From Fibrobacterota bacterium (lineage in GTDB: Bacteria; Fibrobacterota; Chitinivibrionia; Chitinivibrionales; FEN-1185), in assembly GCA_003165595.1 (NCBI GenBank), contig PLWQ01000013.1, positions 1 through 64,000 of the forward strand: a stretch of 64,000 nt of DNA, given 5' to 3'. How positions within the stretch are numbered: the first letter of the stretch is position 1; every line of letters starts with the position of its first letter. Positions 49,664-59,117 of the stretch are shown here, one piece after another. Position numbers and translations under genes: made by a program. Under the pieces are notes generated by a model. That model saw nothing but the letters and a program-made list of their open reading frames with translations. It did not search any database and was not told the DNA's origin.

Positions 49664-52600
49664 ATGCAAAAGCCCAAGATTCTCCTTCGCGAATTGGTCG
49701 TAGCGGCTGCCGGAGCGGTTCTCATGGCGTCGGTTCCCTCCAGCGGACAGGCCGTGTACCCGGCAAATCTAACGGTTCCGGTAACCTATTTCGACTATCA
49801 TTCCGACGGTTCCAACCCGGATTTCAACTCGGGCACGAACCCCGCTCAGGTGCTGCCGGGAATGGTGCAGCCCACGCTTGACAAAGACGGGTTGCCGGTC
49901 GGCACGACCACCTATCTTTACAGCTGGGGAATCGGGAAATGGTTCCGCACCTGGTCGCAGCAGAAACTGGAGAACTACGGGATCGATACGCAACGGCCCA
50001 CGTACGCCAACGGCGGACACACCGTTGCCGCCGTCAACACCGTTGCCTTCGACACTTCCTACAAGAACATGGTATTTCAGGACAATCTGGTCTTTACCTA
50101 CGTGGCGGGTTCGGCAGGGGTGTATCAGTATCAGAATGCCAACTTTTTTCCGCTTGACAACCGAGGTTTCGGCGCGGACGTGCCGACAATCAACTTCGAC
50201 GGGGCGCCGCTTAACAGAGCGACAAATACACACAACTATTCCTTCGCGATGCACCTCAAAAAAGGTTTCAAATACCGGCCCGGGCTCACGTTTAATTTTG
50301 AGGGTGACGACGACCTGTGGGTATTCATCAATGGCACGCTCGCTCTTGACCTCGGCGGCATTCATGGCACCACCCAAGGACAATTCAACCTTGGCGGGGC
50401 TGCCGACGCTACGGGATTGGCCGCCAAGTTGGGGCTGGTCGCGGGCGATTCGGCCACGCTTGACGTGTTCTACTGTGAACGGCAGTCGGTGGGTTCGGAC
50501 ATCCGCATCACCACCAACATTATTACGGCAAATCCGGTTAAGCTCCTCCTCAACATGAATCCCAAGGTCGACACAATCGCGGCAGGCAGCACCATTTCCT
50601 ACAGTGCAACCGTTGTTGATGACACCAACGGTGTGCGTCACGAATTCGATTCGCAGATCAAGTGGACGCTCACTCCGGCAAACACCAGCTATCTTACTTC
50701 GGCCACGGGGGGTGCGGACACGTTCCACGCCGTGAAGGCATACATGTACGATACCATTAGGGCACAATTTACCGATCCCGTTACGGACACGGTTCTCTGG
50801 GCCGCAGACACCGTGTATGTCAAGGCGGGCCCGGACTACAAGGTCTGGATCGAACCGGATGCGAATATCAATGTCAACGACAGGAGCGCCGCAAGCCTGG
50901 CGCGGCTGCAGAATCCGGATCACGTTCCACTGGTTACCATTTCAGACACGCAGAATACTGCCTTGGTCTACGGGGTTGTCCGCGATCTTTACGGCAATTT
51001 TACGCATCTTGCCACCAGCGCTCAATGGAACGAATATCCGGTTGGCACGGGCATCGCCAACGTCACTGCTTCCACGCCGCAAGACGTGGGTCTTATTCAG
51101 CGTATAACCGGGGTGTTTGGCAACACTCATGCACAGGCTCAGCAGGCCGGAGTGCAGTTCTGGGACACTACTACGGTAAGCATCCTCAACGGATTCATCA
51201 AACAGATCAGATTTGTTGATGTTGCCACCGGTCAGCCCATCACCGGCATCAACATCAATACCGACCAGGACAAATCCATCAAGCTGCAGGGTATATTGTC
51301 CACCGATTCCACAAATACCTGGGTCGACGTGACCGGCACCTGGGCACTCGCGCCGGACATAGCCTCTGCCACTCCGATTCCTGCGGGTATTGCCGGATCG
51401 TGGGACTTTAGCCCCACGGCGCCGGGCGGACCGTCCACTCTCACCGGCACCACGGGCGCCGGGACCGGTCATGTGGCCACTGTCAAGATTCCAGTGACTG
51501 TGACCGTAGCGCCGCCGTCGACCGCGACATTCAACATAATCACGCCGCCTCCGGGACGCATTGCAGGGGACACTATTCTGGCGGTTGTGACCATTTCCAA
51601 CCATGACGGCCTGGTGCCAGGTACATATTGCTATATGGGAGACACCGCCGGGCTGTATCACGACACGCTGGGCAAGGGCGCCTCGGGCTTGCAGCCTGAT
51701 CCCATTATAAAAACGGGAGACGGCACTACCACGCTCAACGCAGGCAACGGCGGCGCCGTTACTACGCCTGAGTGTTTTCAGAACGGCGTTGACACCGTGA
51801 AAGTCGTTCTGTACAACGCACCGTATACGGATCCGCTCACCGGCATCGACACGCTGCACCAGTTGTCCGTCAATCTCAGGGGCGTGACAGCGGTGACCAC
51901 TCCGTTCAAGCTCTTGCCCGGAGATCTTTACTCGTTGCAGCTGGAAAATGCCGCCGGCGTGCATCTCACCGGTATCGACACGCTTACCTATCCCGACGGC
52001 CATGCCAGCATTTACTCTGTGGGGTACGACAGGTTCGGGAACAAGCGGGGAAGGGAGCTTGCAAATTGGAGCGTAACCCCGACGCTGCACGCGCTCACGC
52101 AGACCAGCATGATTTCGCAGATCTACTATGATGCCAGCAACGCTACGTACGACGAATCCGGGCTTGTTTTTGCCCGGGCCGCGCGTTTCTTCAACGGCAC
52201 ATTCGCCGATTCGCTGGCCGTGGACAGTCTCGGAATCTATATCGTCGGGCCTCCGTCGTCGCTTGATTCGGCCGTAACCCGCGACGTCAACGGGGATGGA
52301 TATCTTGACGAAATAGAACTCTACTTCAACAAGCAGGTCACCATTCTTCCCGGTACGGCATTTACCATCACGGCGAACGGCGTGACATTCCCCGTGGACA
52401 GCGTGAGCGGCGTGGGAACTACGGGAAGCACGGGCACGCATTTTATTGCGTACCTGGCCGAGCAGAAAACCGTCCCGCCACAGACCGCGTGGCGGCCGCT
52501 CGTGAGCATTGCCGGAATGCAGGGAACGCCTGATATCAGCAAGTACATGTCCAAAGACGGCGCCGGTCCCGTGATATGGAGCGTCACCAAGACCATCAAC

Positions 52601-53386
52601 AATCCCGAGAACCGGACGCAGGACGTGGTGGTGGTTACCTTCTCCGAGCCGATCACGGGCCCGGGCGGGACGCCCTTCTCGTGGTCCAAAGTAAAGCCTT
52701 CCGACGTGTTTACTGTTTACAAACTCAAGCCCGACGGCACCTACGACACCATCGCCATGGCGCTGGACAGCATCATGTCGTTTGCCGAGCTCGTCAACGA
52801 CAGCACACTCAAGTTCACCATGGCAAACGGCGTGGACATAACGGCAAACGATTACATGAATATCAAGGCGATCACGGGGCAAGTATACGATTCAAAGGGG
52901 AATGCTCCCGTGTCGGATAACCGGAAGGCACCTGTCAAGGTTGTGGGCGCCCCGCCGTCGCGGATCGTTGCGGTGCCAAATCCGTCTGGGCCCACATTTG
53001 TTCACGAGCAGCCCGGAGTGCTAAGTTTTGCGAACAACCCGCATGCGCGGGACTGGGTGCGCACCGAGCATGCCGGCACCGTGATCACGTTCCAGGTAAC
53101 CCCGCCGACAAGCGCGGACGAGACGTTGGAAGGAAACATCATCATCTACGACGCGGTGGGCAATCTGGTGGCTTCCGCCGACAACAAGGATGCGCTGCAA
53201 TCGCTCATTTACGACAAGAACAATCTGAGCAGCGCTTACTCGTACGACATTTACTGGAACGGGTCCAACGAAGCCGGCCTCAAGGTTGCACCCGGGGTGT
53301 ACCGGACCATTGTGTATCTCTCCTACACCTCGCCTGCCAAGAGTGAAAAGAAGAAACTGTGGGGGACGGTGGGAATTTCGTACTAG
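49664..53386 (+). CDS. Fibro-slime domain protein 2 (module order A-B-D)
   Basis: A 1240-residue exported protein. Signal peptide to about 29 (SSGQA), then the fibro-slime domain: VPVTYFDYHSDGSNPDFNSG, the HNYSFAMH motif and GDDDLWVFINGTLALDLGG around 214-233, closing DVFYCERQSVGSDI. Ig-like modules follow: A at about 431 (GVVRDLYGNFT), B at about 536 (IKLQGILSTDSTNTWVDVTG) and D at about 624 (AGDTILAVVTISNHDGLVPG). The last 275 residues, from DGAGPVIW, are almost the same as in the next gene and end in a FlgD-Ig-like tail (IYDAVGNLV, YDIYWNGSN, KVAPGVYR) followed by KKKLWGTVGISY. GGGAGG sits 12 bp before ATG. It is probably secreted to the surface by T9SS or a similar route. Confidence 0.9.
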   Translation: MQKPKILLRELVVAAAGAVLMASVPSSGQAVYPANLTVPVTYFDYHSDGSNPDFNSGTNPAQVLPGMVQPTLDKDGLPVGTTTYLYSWGIGKWFRTWSQQKLENYGIDTQRPTYANGGHTVAAVNTVAFDTSYKNMVFQDNLVFTYVAGSAGVYQYQNANFFPLDNRGFGADVPTINFDGAPLNRATNTHNYSFAMHLKKGFKYRPGLTFNFEGDDDLWVFINGTLALDLGGIHGTTQGQFNLGGAADATGLAAKLGLVAGDSATLDVFYCERQSVGSDIRITTNIITANPVKLLLNMNPKVDTIAAGSTISYSATVVDDTNGVRHEFDSQIKWTLTPANTSYLTSATGGADTFHAVKAYMYDTIRAQFTDPVTDTVLWAADTVYVKAGPDYKVWIEPDANINVNDRSAASLARLQNPDHVPLVTISDTQNTALVYGVVRDLYGNFTHLATSAQWNEYPVGTGIANVTASTPQDVGLIQRITGVFGNTHAQAQQAGVQFWDTTTVSILNGFIKQIRFVDVATGQPITGININTDQDKSIKLQGILSTDSTNTWVDVTGTWALAPDIASATPIPAGIAGSWDFSPTAPGGPSTLTGTTGAGTGHVATVKIPVTVTVAPPSTATFNIITPPPGRIAGDTILAVVTISNHDGLVPGTYCYMGDTAGLYHDTLGKGASGLQPDPIIKTGDGTTTLNAGNGGAVTTPECFQNGVDTVKVVLYNAPYTDPLTGIDTLHQLSVNLRGVTAVTTPFKLLPGDLYSLQLENAAGVHLTGIDTLTYPDGHASIYSVGYDRFGNKRGRELANWSVTPTLHALTQTSMISQIYYDASNATYDESGLVFARAARFFNGTFADSLAVDSLGIYIVGPPSSLDSAVTRDVNGDGYLDEIELYFNKQVTILPGTAFTITANGVTFPVDSVSGVGTTGSTGTHFIAYLAEQKTVPPQTAWRPLVSIAGMQGTPDISKYMSKDGAGPVIWSVTKTINNPENRTQDVVVVTFSEPITGPGGTPFSWSKVKPSDVFTVYKLKPDGTYDTIAMALDSIMSFAELVNDSTLKFTMANGVDITANDYMNIKAITGQVYDSKGNAPVSDNRKAPVKVVGAPPSRIVAVPNPSGPTFVHEQPGVLSFANNPHARDWVRTEHAGTVITFQVTPPTSADETLEGNIIIYDAVGNLVASADNKDALQSLIYDKNNLSSAYSYDIYWNGSNEAGLKVAPGVYRTIVYLSYTSPAKSEKKKLWGTVGISY

Positions 53387-53412
53387 GCGACAAACAGACT
53401 AGTCCCAAGAGG

Positions 53413-53451
53413 AAATCCCGGGAAGAACCTTCCCGGGATTTTTCTTTTCTT
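53413..53451 (+). terminator. Intrinsic terminator of fibro-slime 2
   Basis: Arms AAATCCCGGGAAG and CTTCCCGGGATTT with a short loop, followed by TTCTTTTCTT. The same stem recurs after the next gene (58522-58554). Confidence 0.9.
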
Positions 53452-53625
53452 CAGTGCCCAACCGATGTATTTTGTCATGTGATTCTGTAAAGGTGCGGCG
53501 GAGAGAGTTTCCGAATTCGGCGTCTGCAAAGGGGGCAAGCAAGACGTCGGCGAGCGGCAGGTACAGATACAGCCGGTCAGAGAGCCGGGCGCAACAGAAT
53601 GCGGTTACCCCAAGAATTTTTCCAC

Positions 53626-53642
53626 AAAATGTTGAACATTTT
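53626..53642. repeat. Perfect 17-bp inverted repeat AAAATGTT-G-AACATTTT
   Basis: Two 8-bp arms around a single G, 115 bp upstream of the fibro-slime 3 start. It has the size of an operator; no copy was seen before the other fibro-slime genes. Confidence 0.35.
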
Positions 53643-53756
53643 AGCGATTTCGCGCGACCATGATGGTAAGTATTATCACGCAATTTCCCCGAAAATGGTT
53701 TTTGGAGTGTAAATTCATTCAAATTTTGCGGTTCAGAACCGGAGGTTTGCCTGCCT

Positions 53757-56700
53757 ATGGGAAAACGTCGTGAGATTCGGGACAGAGGCTGTTTGATTCT
53801 TGCCGGTATTCTGTTGACAGCCGGATTTGCTGCGGGGCAAGCTGTGTATCCTCCCACGATACAGGTCCCGGTAACGTTTTTCGACTATCATTCCGACGGC
53901 TCCTGCCCGGATTTCAATCCCGGAACCGACCCGGGCGGGGCGAGAGGCAATAATACGTTGCCTTACCTTGGCCTGGTTCAGGATACTCTCGATGCGGATG
54001 GGCTCCCGATCCGGGGCGATTCTTTGCTGTTCAGCTATTATGTCGGCAAATGGTTCCGGCCGTGGCCCCAAAGTCAGCATGGCCAAGGGAGTGACTTCAT
54101 GCGACCAACGTACGGGGTGGGCGCAATACCACCAAGTTACGGCATGGTCATGGCAGCGAACAACACGGTTGCTTACGATACCTCCTATAAGAATGTTGTC
54201 ATTCCTGATACGCTCACTTTTAGTTATATCCCCGGTTCACATGGACAATATCAGATTAATGTTGCCAATTTCTTCCCGCTTGACGGCATAGGATTCGGGG
54301 CCGATGCCAATACGAAGAACTGGGATTATTACTATTTTACTGCCGCGGCAGGCGGCGCGCCCGGCACGGTTCGAGCGGGCGATTACGTCAATCGCGCGAC
54401 AAATCAGCACAATTATTCGTTTGCCATGCATTTGAAAAGGACCTTCACCTATGCAACGGGACTCAATTTCAATTTCAAGGGAGACGACGACCTGTGGGTT
54501 TTTGTCAATGGGCAACTTGTTTTGGACCTGGGCGGGATGCACAACAATATGCCAGGCGGCTTCGCACTGGACACCATGGCTGCCCGTCTTGGCCTTACGG
54601 TAGGTAAGACTGCGACCATCGACGTTTTCTACTGCGAGCGTCAGGCAACCGGTTCCAATATCATTATCACCTCAAATATCATCACCGCTAACCCGGTAAA
54701 GCTCGAATTGGACATGAACCCCAAAGTCGACACCTTAGCCGCGGGAAGCTTCATTTCTTTTGCGGGAAAAGTGATCGACGATACGGGCGGAATCCGGCAT
54801 GAATTCGACCAGCAGATTCTTTGGTCGCTCAGTCCCGCGAATACGTCCAGCAGGATCAGCGCCACCAGCGGCGGTGTGGACACATTCTACGCGGTACAGG
54901 CCTACATAACCTACATAATCAGTGCTCAATTTACCGATCAGACAAACGGGAAACTGCTTCAGGCGACCGACACCGTCTATGTCAAGCCGGGCCCGCCCGA
55001 TCATCTGGTGATCGAAGCTGACCCCAACGGCCTCACTCGCAGCCCGAACAAGGACAATCCCGTGGGCGGGAACGGCTCAGTCACCATCGGCTCAACGGAC
55101 CTGAGCGACAGTGTCTACGCCACACTGCGCGACAAATACGGCAACTACGTGGGACAATCGACGAACACTAAATGGGACACGATTACGATTATAACTCCGA
55201 GTGTCGTGAAGGCCGCGTCCGGAATAGCGGCGATCGGCCAAGGGGTTATTTCCAAACTCGGCGTCCCGGACTCCGAACTCGTAAGGGCGACGGCCCTTAC
55301 CCAGCCCCTGCTCACCGGCATCACAAAAACGATGATGGACACGATCAAGGCCTATGTCTCGAACATTACCTACGACGCTTTACGGATAGTATCCATGCCT
55401 CCCGGCGACACCATTGTGCTATCGTCACTCACGATGACCGCCGACCAGGATACGCTCCTCACCGTTCAGGGTCTGCGCACCGCCATCAACGACTGGGTAA
55501 ACGTGCCGGGCAACTGGTCGCTGTCCGCCAATCTGAAGTCCGACACCGCCGCGCCCACGAGCAAGGTTACCTGGCTCTTTTCGCCGACCGACACCGGCAA
55601 GGGAACGATCACGGTCACCTTTGCCGGAAAGACCGCTTCAATTCCCGTTACCGTGAACCCGGGTGCGCCGCGCTCGTTGGTGCTGTACCCGAAAGAAGGA
55701 GTGCCAAGCGCAACGAACAAGGCCCTTCCGCGAGACACAACGGTTGTGGCGGGGGTAAATTTCCCGCTTGTCGCGAAGATGTTCGACAACAACAGCGTGT
55801 GGCTTGGCGCCTACGAAACCGTCGACAGCCTCAAGAACCTCATAACATGGACCGTGAGCGATGCCACGGTCGGCACGCTTTCGCCGCTCTCCGGGGACAT
55901 GGCGATTTTCCGGTCAACAAAATCACAGCACAGCGTGGACATCATTGCCACCTACAGAAAGGGGCCGGTTTCGTATGCCGACACCGTGCACCTCACCGTG
56001 CTGCCGGGTCCGGCCACGCAGCTCGTTATTGAGGCGAACAAAGACATTAACCTGAGCCCCAACGCCGCCGATCCCGTGGACAGCATCACGATCAATGCGG
56101 GTGAGACCAACCGGAGCGTCTATGCAATGCTGCGCGATGCATTCGGCAACTGGGTCGCCTATTCACAAATAACGGCATGGACGAGCGGCGACCCCACCGT
56201 CGCAACCGCGACCGGCGGCGTGGCGATTCAGGGGGAGGGAATCGTCACGAGGGCAACGGATTCCGGCGCCACTTGGGTGAGCGCGCTTAATACCGAACCT
56301 GCCTATGCCACCTTGCATCTTGCGGATACCATAAAGGTGATAATGGCCAATATTTTTTACCGTGCTCTGCGCATTGTCGTGCGCGACTCAACACAAATAG
56401 ACACCCTGAGCATGAACACCAACCAGGACACCACCCTCAAGGTGCAGGGCCTGCGGTCGGACAACGGCAAGTGGGAATACGTGTCTGCGCAATGGACCAT
56501 GCAAACCGGCCTTTCAACCGATCCCATGCCGCCGGGCCAGGCAGCCAATTGGACATTTTCGCCCGTTACGCCGGGCAAAGGGTGGATCCGCGTTTCCATG
56601 GCCAACGATTCCACGAAGCCGGATTCGGTGCTCGCAATCTTTGCGCCGGGACCGCCCACCAAAACGGATATCACGATTATCACACCGCCCGACCAGTTGA

Positions 56701-58496
56701 TCGCAGGCGATACCATACGCGCCCTTGTTCGAATTCAGAACCTTGACGGGCTCGTGCCCGGCACCTGGTGCTACGATGGCGCAACGGGCGCGGTGTACCA
56801 GGATGGTTTGGGAAACGGGGGAGGGAAACGTCCGCCGCCGGTTGTGATCGGCGACAGCGGCGCCGTAACGCTCAATCAGGCGCCCTCAACTACCAACACA
56901 ACCGATGAATGTTTCCAAAACGGAATAGACACGATAAAGTTCGTGCTGTATTATGCGCCTTACAAGAGCGACACGTCGCATCAGATCTTCGTGAACCTCG
57001 GCGGGCTCACCGCGAACACTGCGCCGTTCACACTGCTGCCCGGCGCGCTCGACTCGCTTGCACTCGAGGATGTCAATGGCGTGCATCAGCCCGACACCAT
57101 CACCCTGCATTATCCGAATGGCAGCAGGACCGTTGTCGCCGTCGGGTACGACCGTTTCGGCAACAAAATAGGGCCCGAAAACAGCACCTGGACCACCTCA
57201 AATTCCCTGCATCCCGTTCAAGGCGGTACCGGAGTTTCCAGAATTTTCTATGAGACCAGCGGAGTCACCAAGAGCGAAAACGGATGGCTCATGGCTACCG
57301 CGGCCGGCGGCGTAAAAGACAGCATGTATGTCTTGATCGTGGGGCCCGGCGCCACGCTGGTGTCGGCCGTCACAAAAGACGCAGACGGAAACGGCCTGCT
57401 CGACGAGATCGTTCTCACCTACGATAGAAAAGTGACGCTGCCGACCGATCCGGCGTTTCTCTCGACCATTTTCATTGTAGATTCTCTGCATGGAAACACG
57501 GTATTTACGGTGGACAGCATCGGCGGCGGATTGGGCCGCACCGACAGCGTGTTCACGCTTTACTTGAAGGAAGTGGCCGACGGCAAACCGCAGACGGCAT
57601 GGACTCCTCATATTACGGTTGCCGGCGTCACCGGAGCCAACGATTTTGTCAACTTCCCGACCAAGGACGGGGCCGGTCCCGTGATCTGGACCGTCACCAA
57701 AACAATCAGTAATCCCGAGAACCGCAAACAGGACGTTGTTGTGGTTACATTCTCCGAGCCGATCACCGGCCCGGGCGGCAGTCCTTTTGCATGGTCCAAA
57801 GTAAAGCCCTCCGACGTACTTGCCGTGTACCGAAAGGATCCCAGCGGCACCGGGTACGACACCATTTATATGGCGCTCGATAGTATCGTGTCGTTTGCGG
57901 AATTGGTCAACGACAGTACGATCAAGTTCACCATGGCAAACGGCGTGGACCTCACTACGAACGATTTCATGAATATCAAGATCCAGGCCGGCCAGATATT
58001 CGATACCAAGGGAAATGCGCCGGTGAGCGACAACAGAAAGGCTCAGGTGCAGGTTGTTGGCGCGTTGCCGCCGCGGATCATTGCGGTCCCCAATCCGTCG
58101 GGTCCCACGTTTGTGCACGAGGCGCCCGGGGTCCTCAAATTCCAACATAACCCCAACGCCCGCGATTGGGTGCGGCTGGAGCATGCAGGAACGGTCATTA
58201 CTTTCCAGATAACCCCTCTCACCAGCGCTGGCGAGACCGTGGAAGGGAATCTTATCATTTACGATGCCGTTGGCAACCTGGTGGCGTCGGCCCATACCGA
58301 TAATGCTCTCACGTACGATCCTTCCAAAACCAGCGACAGCAGCGCCTACGCGTACGACATATACTGGAACGGGTCAAACGGACAAGGACTCAAGGTGGCG
58401 CCTGGCGTGTACAGGGCCGTGATATTTCTGTCATACACGTCTCCAGCCAAGAGTGAAAAGAAGAAATTGTGGGGAATCGTGGGAATTTCGTATTAG
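53757..58496 (+). CDS. Fibro-slime domain protein 3 (module order A-B-C-A-B-D)
   Basis: A 1579-residue exported protein. Signal peptide to about 29 (AAGQA), fibro-slime domain with VPVTFFDYHSDGSCPDFNPG, HNYSFAMH and GDDDLWVFVNGQLVLDLGGM around 242-261, closing DVFYCERQATGSNI. Modules: A1 about 451 (YATLRDKYGNYV), B1 about 565 (LLTVQGLRTAINDWVNVPG), C1 about 640 (LVLYPKEGVPS), A2 about 787 (YAMLRDAFGNWV), B2 about 892 (TLKVQGLRSDNGKWEYVS), D about 975 (IAGDTIRALVRIQNLDGLVP). The C-terminal block from about 1304 and the FlgD-like tail ending KKKLWGIVGISY are nearly those of fibro-slime 2. It thus equals gene 2 plus one extra A-B-C cassette. Expression signals mirror gene 2: GGAGG 12 bp upstream and the same terminator stem. 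Confidence 0.9.
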   Translation: MGKRREIRDRGCLILAGILLTAGFAAGQAVYPPTIQVPVTFFDYHSDGSCPDFNPGTDPGGARGNNTLPYLGLVQDTLDADGLPIRGDSLLFSYYVGKWFRPWPQSQHGQGSDFMRPTYGVGAIPPSYGMVMAANNTVAYDTSYKNVVIPDTLTFSYIPGSHGQYQINVANFFPLDGIGFGADANTKNWDYYYFTAAAGGAPGTVRAGDYVNRATNQHNYSFAMHLKRTFTYATGLNFNFKGDDDLWVFVNGQLVLDLGGMHNNMPGGFALDTMAARLGLTVGKTATIDVFYCERQATGSNIIITSNIITANPVKLELDMNPKVDTLAAGSFISFAGKVIDDTGGIRHEFDQQILWSLSPANTSSRISATSGGVDTFYAVQAYITYIISAQFTDQTNGKLLQATDTVYVKPGPPDHLVIEADPNGLTRSPNKDNPVGGNGSVTIGSTDLSDSVYATLRDKYGNYVGQSTNTKWDTITIITPSVVKAASGIAAIGQGVISKLGVPDSELVRATALTQPLLTGITKTMMDTIKAYVSNITYDALRIVSMPPGDTIVLSSLTMTADQDTLLTVQGLRTAINDWVNVPGNWSLSANLKSDTAAPTSKVTWLFSPTDTGKGTITVTFAGKTASIPVTVNPGAPRSLVLYPKEGVPSATNKALPRDTTVVAGVNFPLVAKMFDNNSVWLGAYETVDSLKNLITWTVSDATVGTLSPLSGDMAIFRSTKSQHSVDIIATYRKGPVSYADTVHLTVLPGPATQLVIEANKDINLSPNAADPVDSITINAGETNRSVYAMLRDAFGNWVAYSQITAWTSGDPTVATATGGVAIQGEGIVTRATDSGATWVSALNTEPAYATLHLADTIKVIMANIFYRALRIVVRDSTQIDTLSMNTNQDTTLKVQGLRSDNGKWEYVSAQWTMQTGLSTDPMPPGQAANWTFSPVTPGKGWIRVSMANDSTKPDSVLAIFAPGPPTKTDITIITPPDQLIAGDTIRALVRIQNLDGLVPGTWCYDGATGAVYQDGLGNGGGKRPPPVVIGDSGAVTLNQAPSTTNTTDECFQNGIDTIKFVLYYAPYKSDTSHQIFVNLGGLTANTAPFTLLPGALDSLALEDVNGVHQPDTITLHYPNGSRTVVAVGYDRFGNKIGPENSTWTTSNSLHPVQGGTGVSRIFYETSGVTKSENGWLMATAAGGVKDSMYVLIVGPGATLVSAVTKDADGNGLLDEIVLTYDRKVTLPTDPAFLSTIFIVDSLHGNTVFTVDSIGGGLGRTDSVFTLYLKEVADGKPQTAWTPHITVAGVTGANDFVNFPTKDGAGPVIWTVTKTISNPENRKQDVVVVTFSEPITGPGGSPFAWSKVKPSDVLAVYRKDPSGTGYDTIYMALDSIVSFAELVNDSTIKFTMANGVDLTTNDFMNIKIQAGQIFDTKGNAPVSDNRKAQVQVVGALPPRIIAVPNPSGPTFVHEAPGVLKFQHNPNARDWVRLEHAGTVITFQITPLTSAGETVEGNLIIYDAVGNLVASAHTDNALTYDPSKTSDSSAYAYDIYWNGSNGQGLKVAPGVYRAVIFLSYTSPAKSEKKKLWGIVGISY

Positions 58497-58521
58497 GGCG
58501 TGAAAATCGAGGCTGTTTTGC

Positions 58522-58554
58522 AAAATCCCGGGAAGGGCTGCTTCCCGGGATTTT
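58522..58554 (+). terminator. Intrinsic terminator of fibro-slime 3
   Basis: Arms AAAATCCCGGGAAG and CTTCCCGGGATTTT with a GGCTG loop. The stem is the same as that at 53413-53451, which shows that gene and terminator were duplicated together. Confidence 0.85.
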
Positions 58555-58820
58555 CTAGTTTTTGGTGCGCTTGGTAATGTATTTTATGCTCTCTATTTTG
58601 CTCGTTTTGTGTTTTTTACATGAGGACCTGGCGAATGTTCCGTAATTCCGATTCTGATGAAATGGTCTGCCAGAAGGACTGCCAGGAGGAGAAGCATTTT
58701 GCTCGGCGAACAACCTGTTAATCGGTTAAGGGAACAAAATCTTGAACTTCTTATGCTTCTTGTGCGACTATAGTCTTAAGTCTTAAGAATGGGGCTTGAC
58801 CTGGCGTAGATATTTTGGGC

Positions 58821-58848
58821 TTGATTATTGTAGATAATCTGATATAAT
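58821..58848 (+). promoter_or_regulatory. Putative sigma70 promoter of fibro-slime 4
   Basis: TTGATT (58821-58826), 16 bp, exact TATAAT (58843-58848). It lies about 270 bp upstream of the start codon at 59118. Confidence 0.55.
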
Positions 58849-59117
58849 AGTATAGTAACGTAAGTTGTCCTCGGAATGGATCCGGGCAATGAGTTCAGGG
58901 GGGAAGGGGCAAAGCTGTTTCTCGAATGAGAAAGGGCTGGTCTGCTATTGCGCGATGGTATTTTTGTCAACAACCCTCCTCCGTGCTCAAATTTCCTCCG
59001 TTATCAAGGTGCGTTGTTCGTAGGTGTGTCTGCAATATGCGGACGCGCATATAGAGAAGTTCGCAAGATATTCTCACAGAGTCGTTATACGCAGCCATAA
59101 TGGGAAAGGGTAAGCAC

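Larger units (their letters stand above)
53387..53756. other. Intergenic region between fibro-slime 2 and 3
   Basis: Contains the terminator at 53413-53451 and a short perfect inverted repeat at 53626-53642; a GGAGG site lies 12 bp before the ATG at 53757. No good promoter pair or RNA was recognised. Confidence 0.5.
58497..59117. other. Intergenic region with promoter and long leader
   Basis: Holds the terminator of fibro-slime 3, a short direct repeat AGTCTTAAGTCTTAAG near 58770, the promoter at 58821-58848 and a leader of roughly 260 nt before ATG 59118. I looked for a riboswitch fold and did not recognise one. AAAGGG precedes the start. Confidence 0.5.

Noticed and set aside
50942-52882. 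A 646-codon open frame on the minus strand within fibro-slime 2
   Set aside because: It is antisense to a clearly coding, signal-peptide-bearing gene, has Arg/Val/Gly-biased composition and no domain; a shadow of codon use.
58855-59117. Riboswitch in the fibro-slime 4 leader
   Set aside because: No c-di-GMP, TPP, SAM or cobalamin core motif could be seen by eye.
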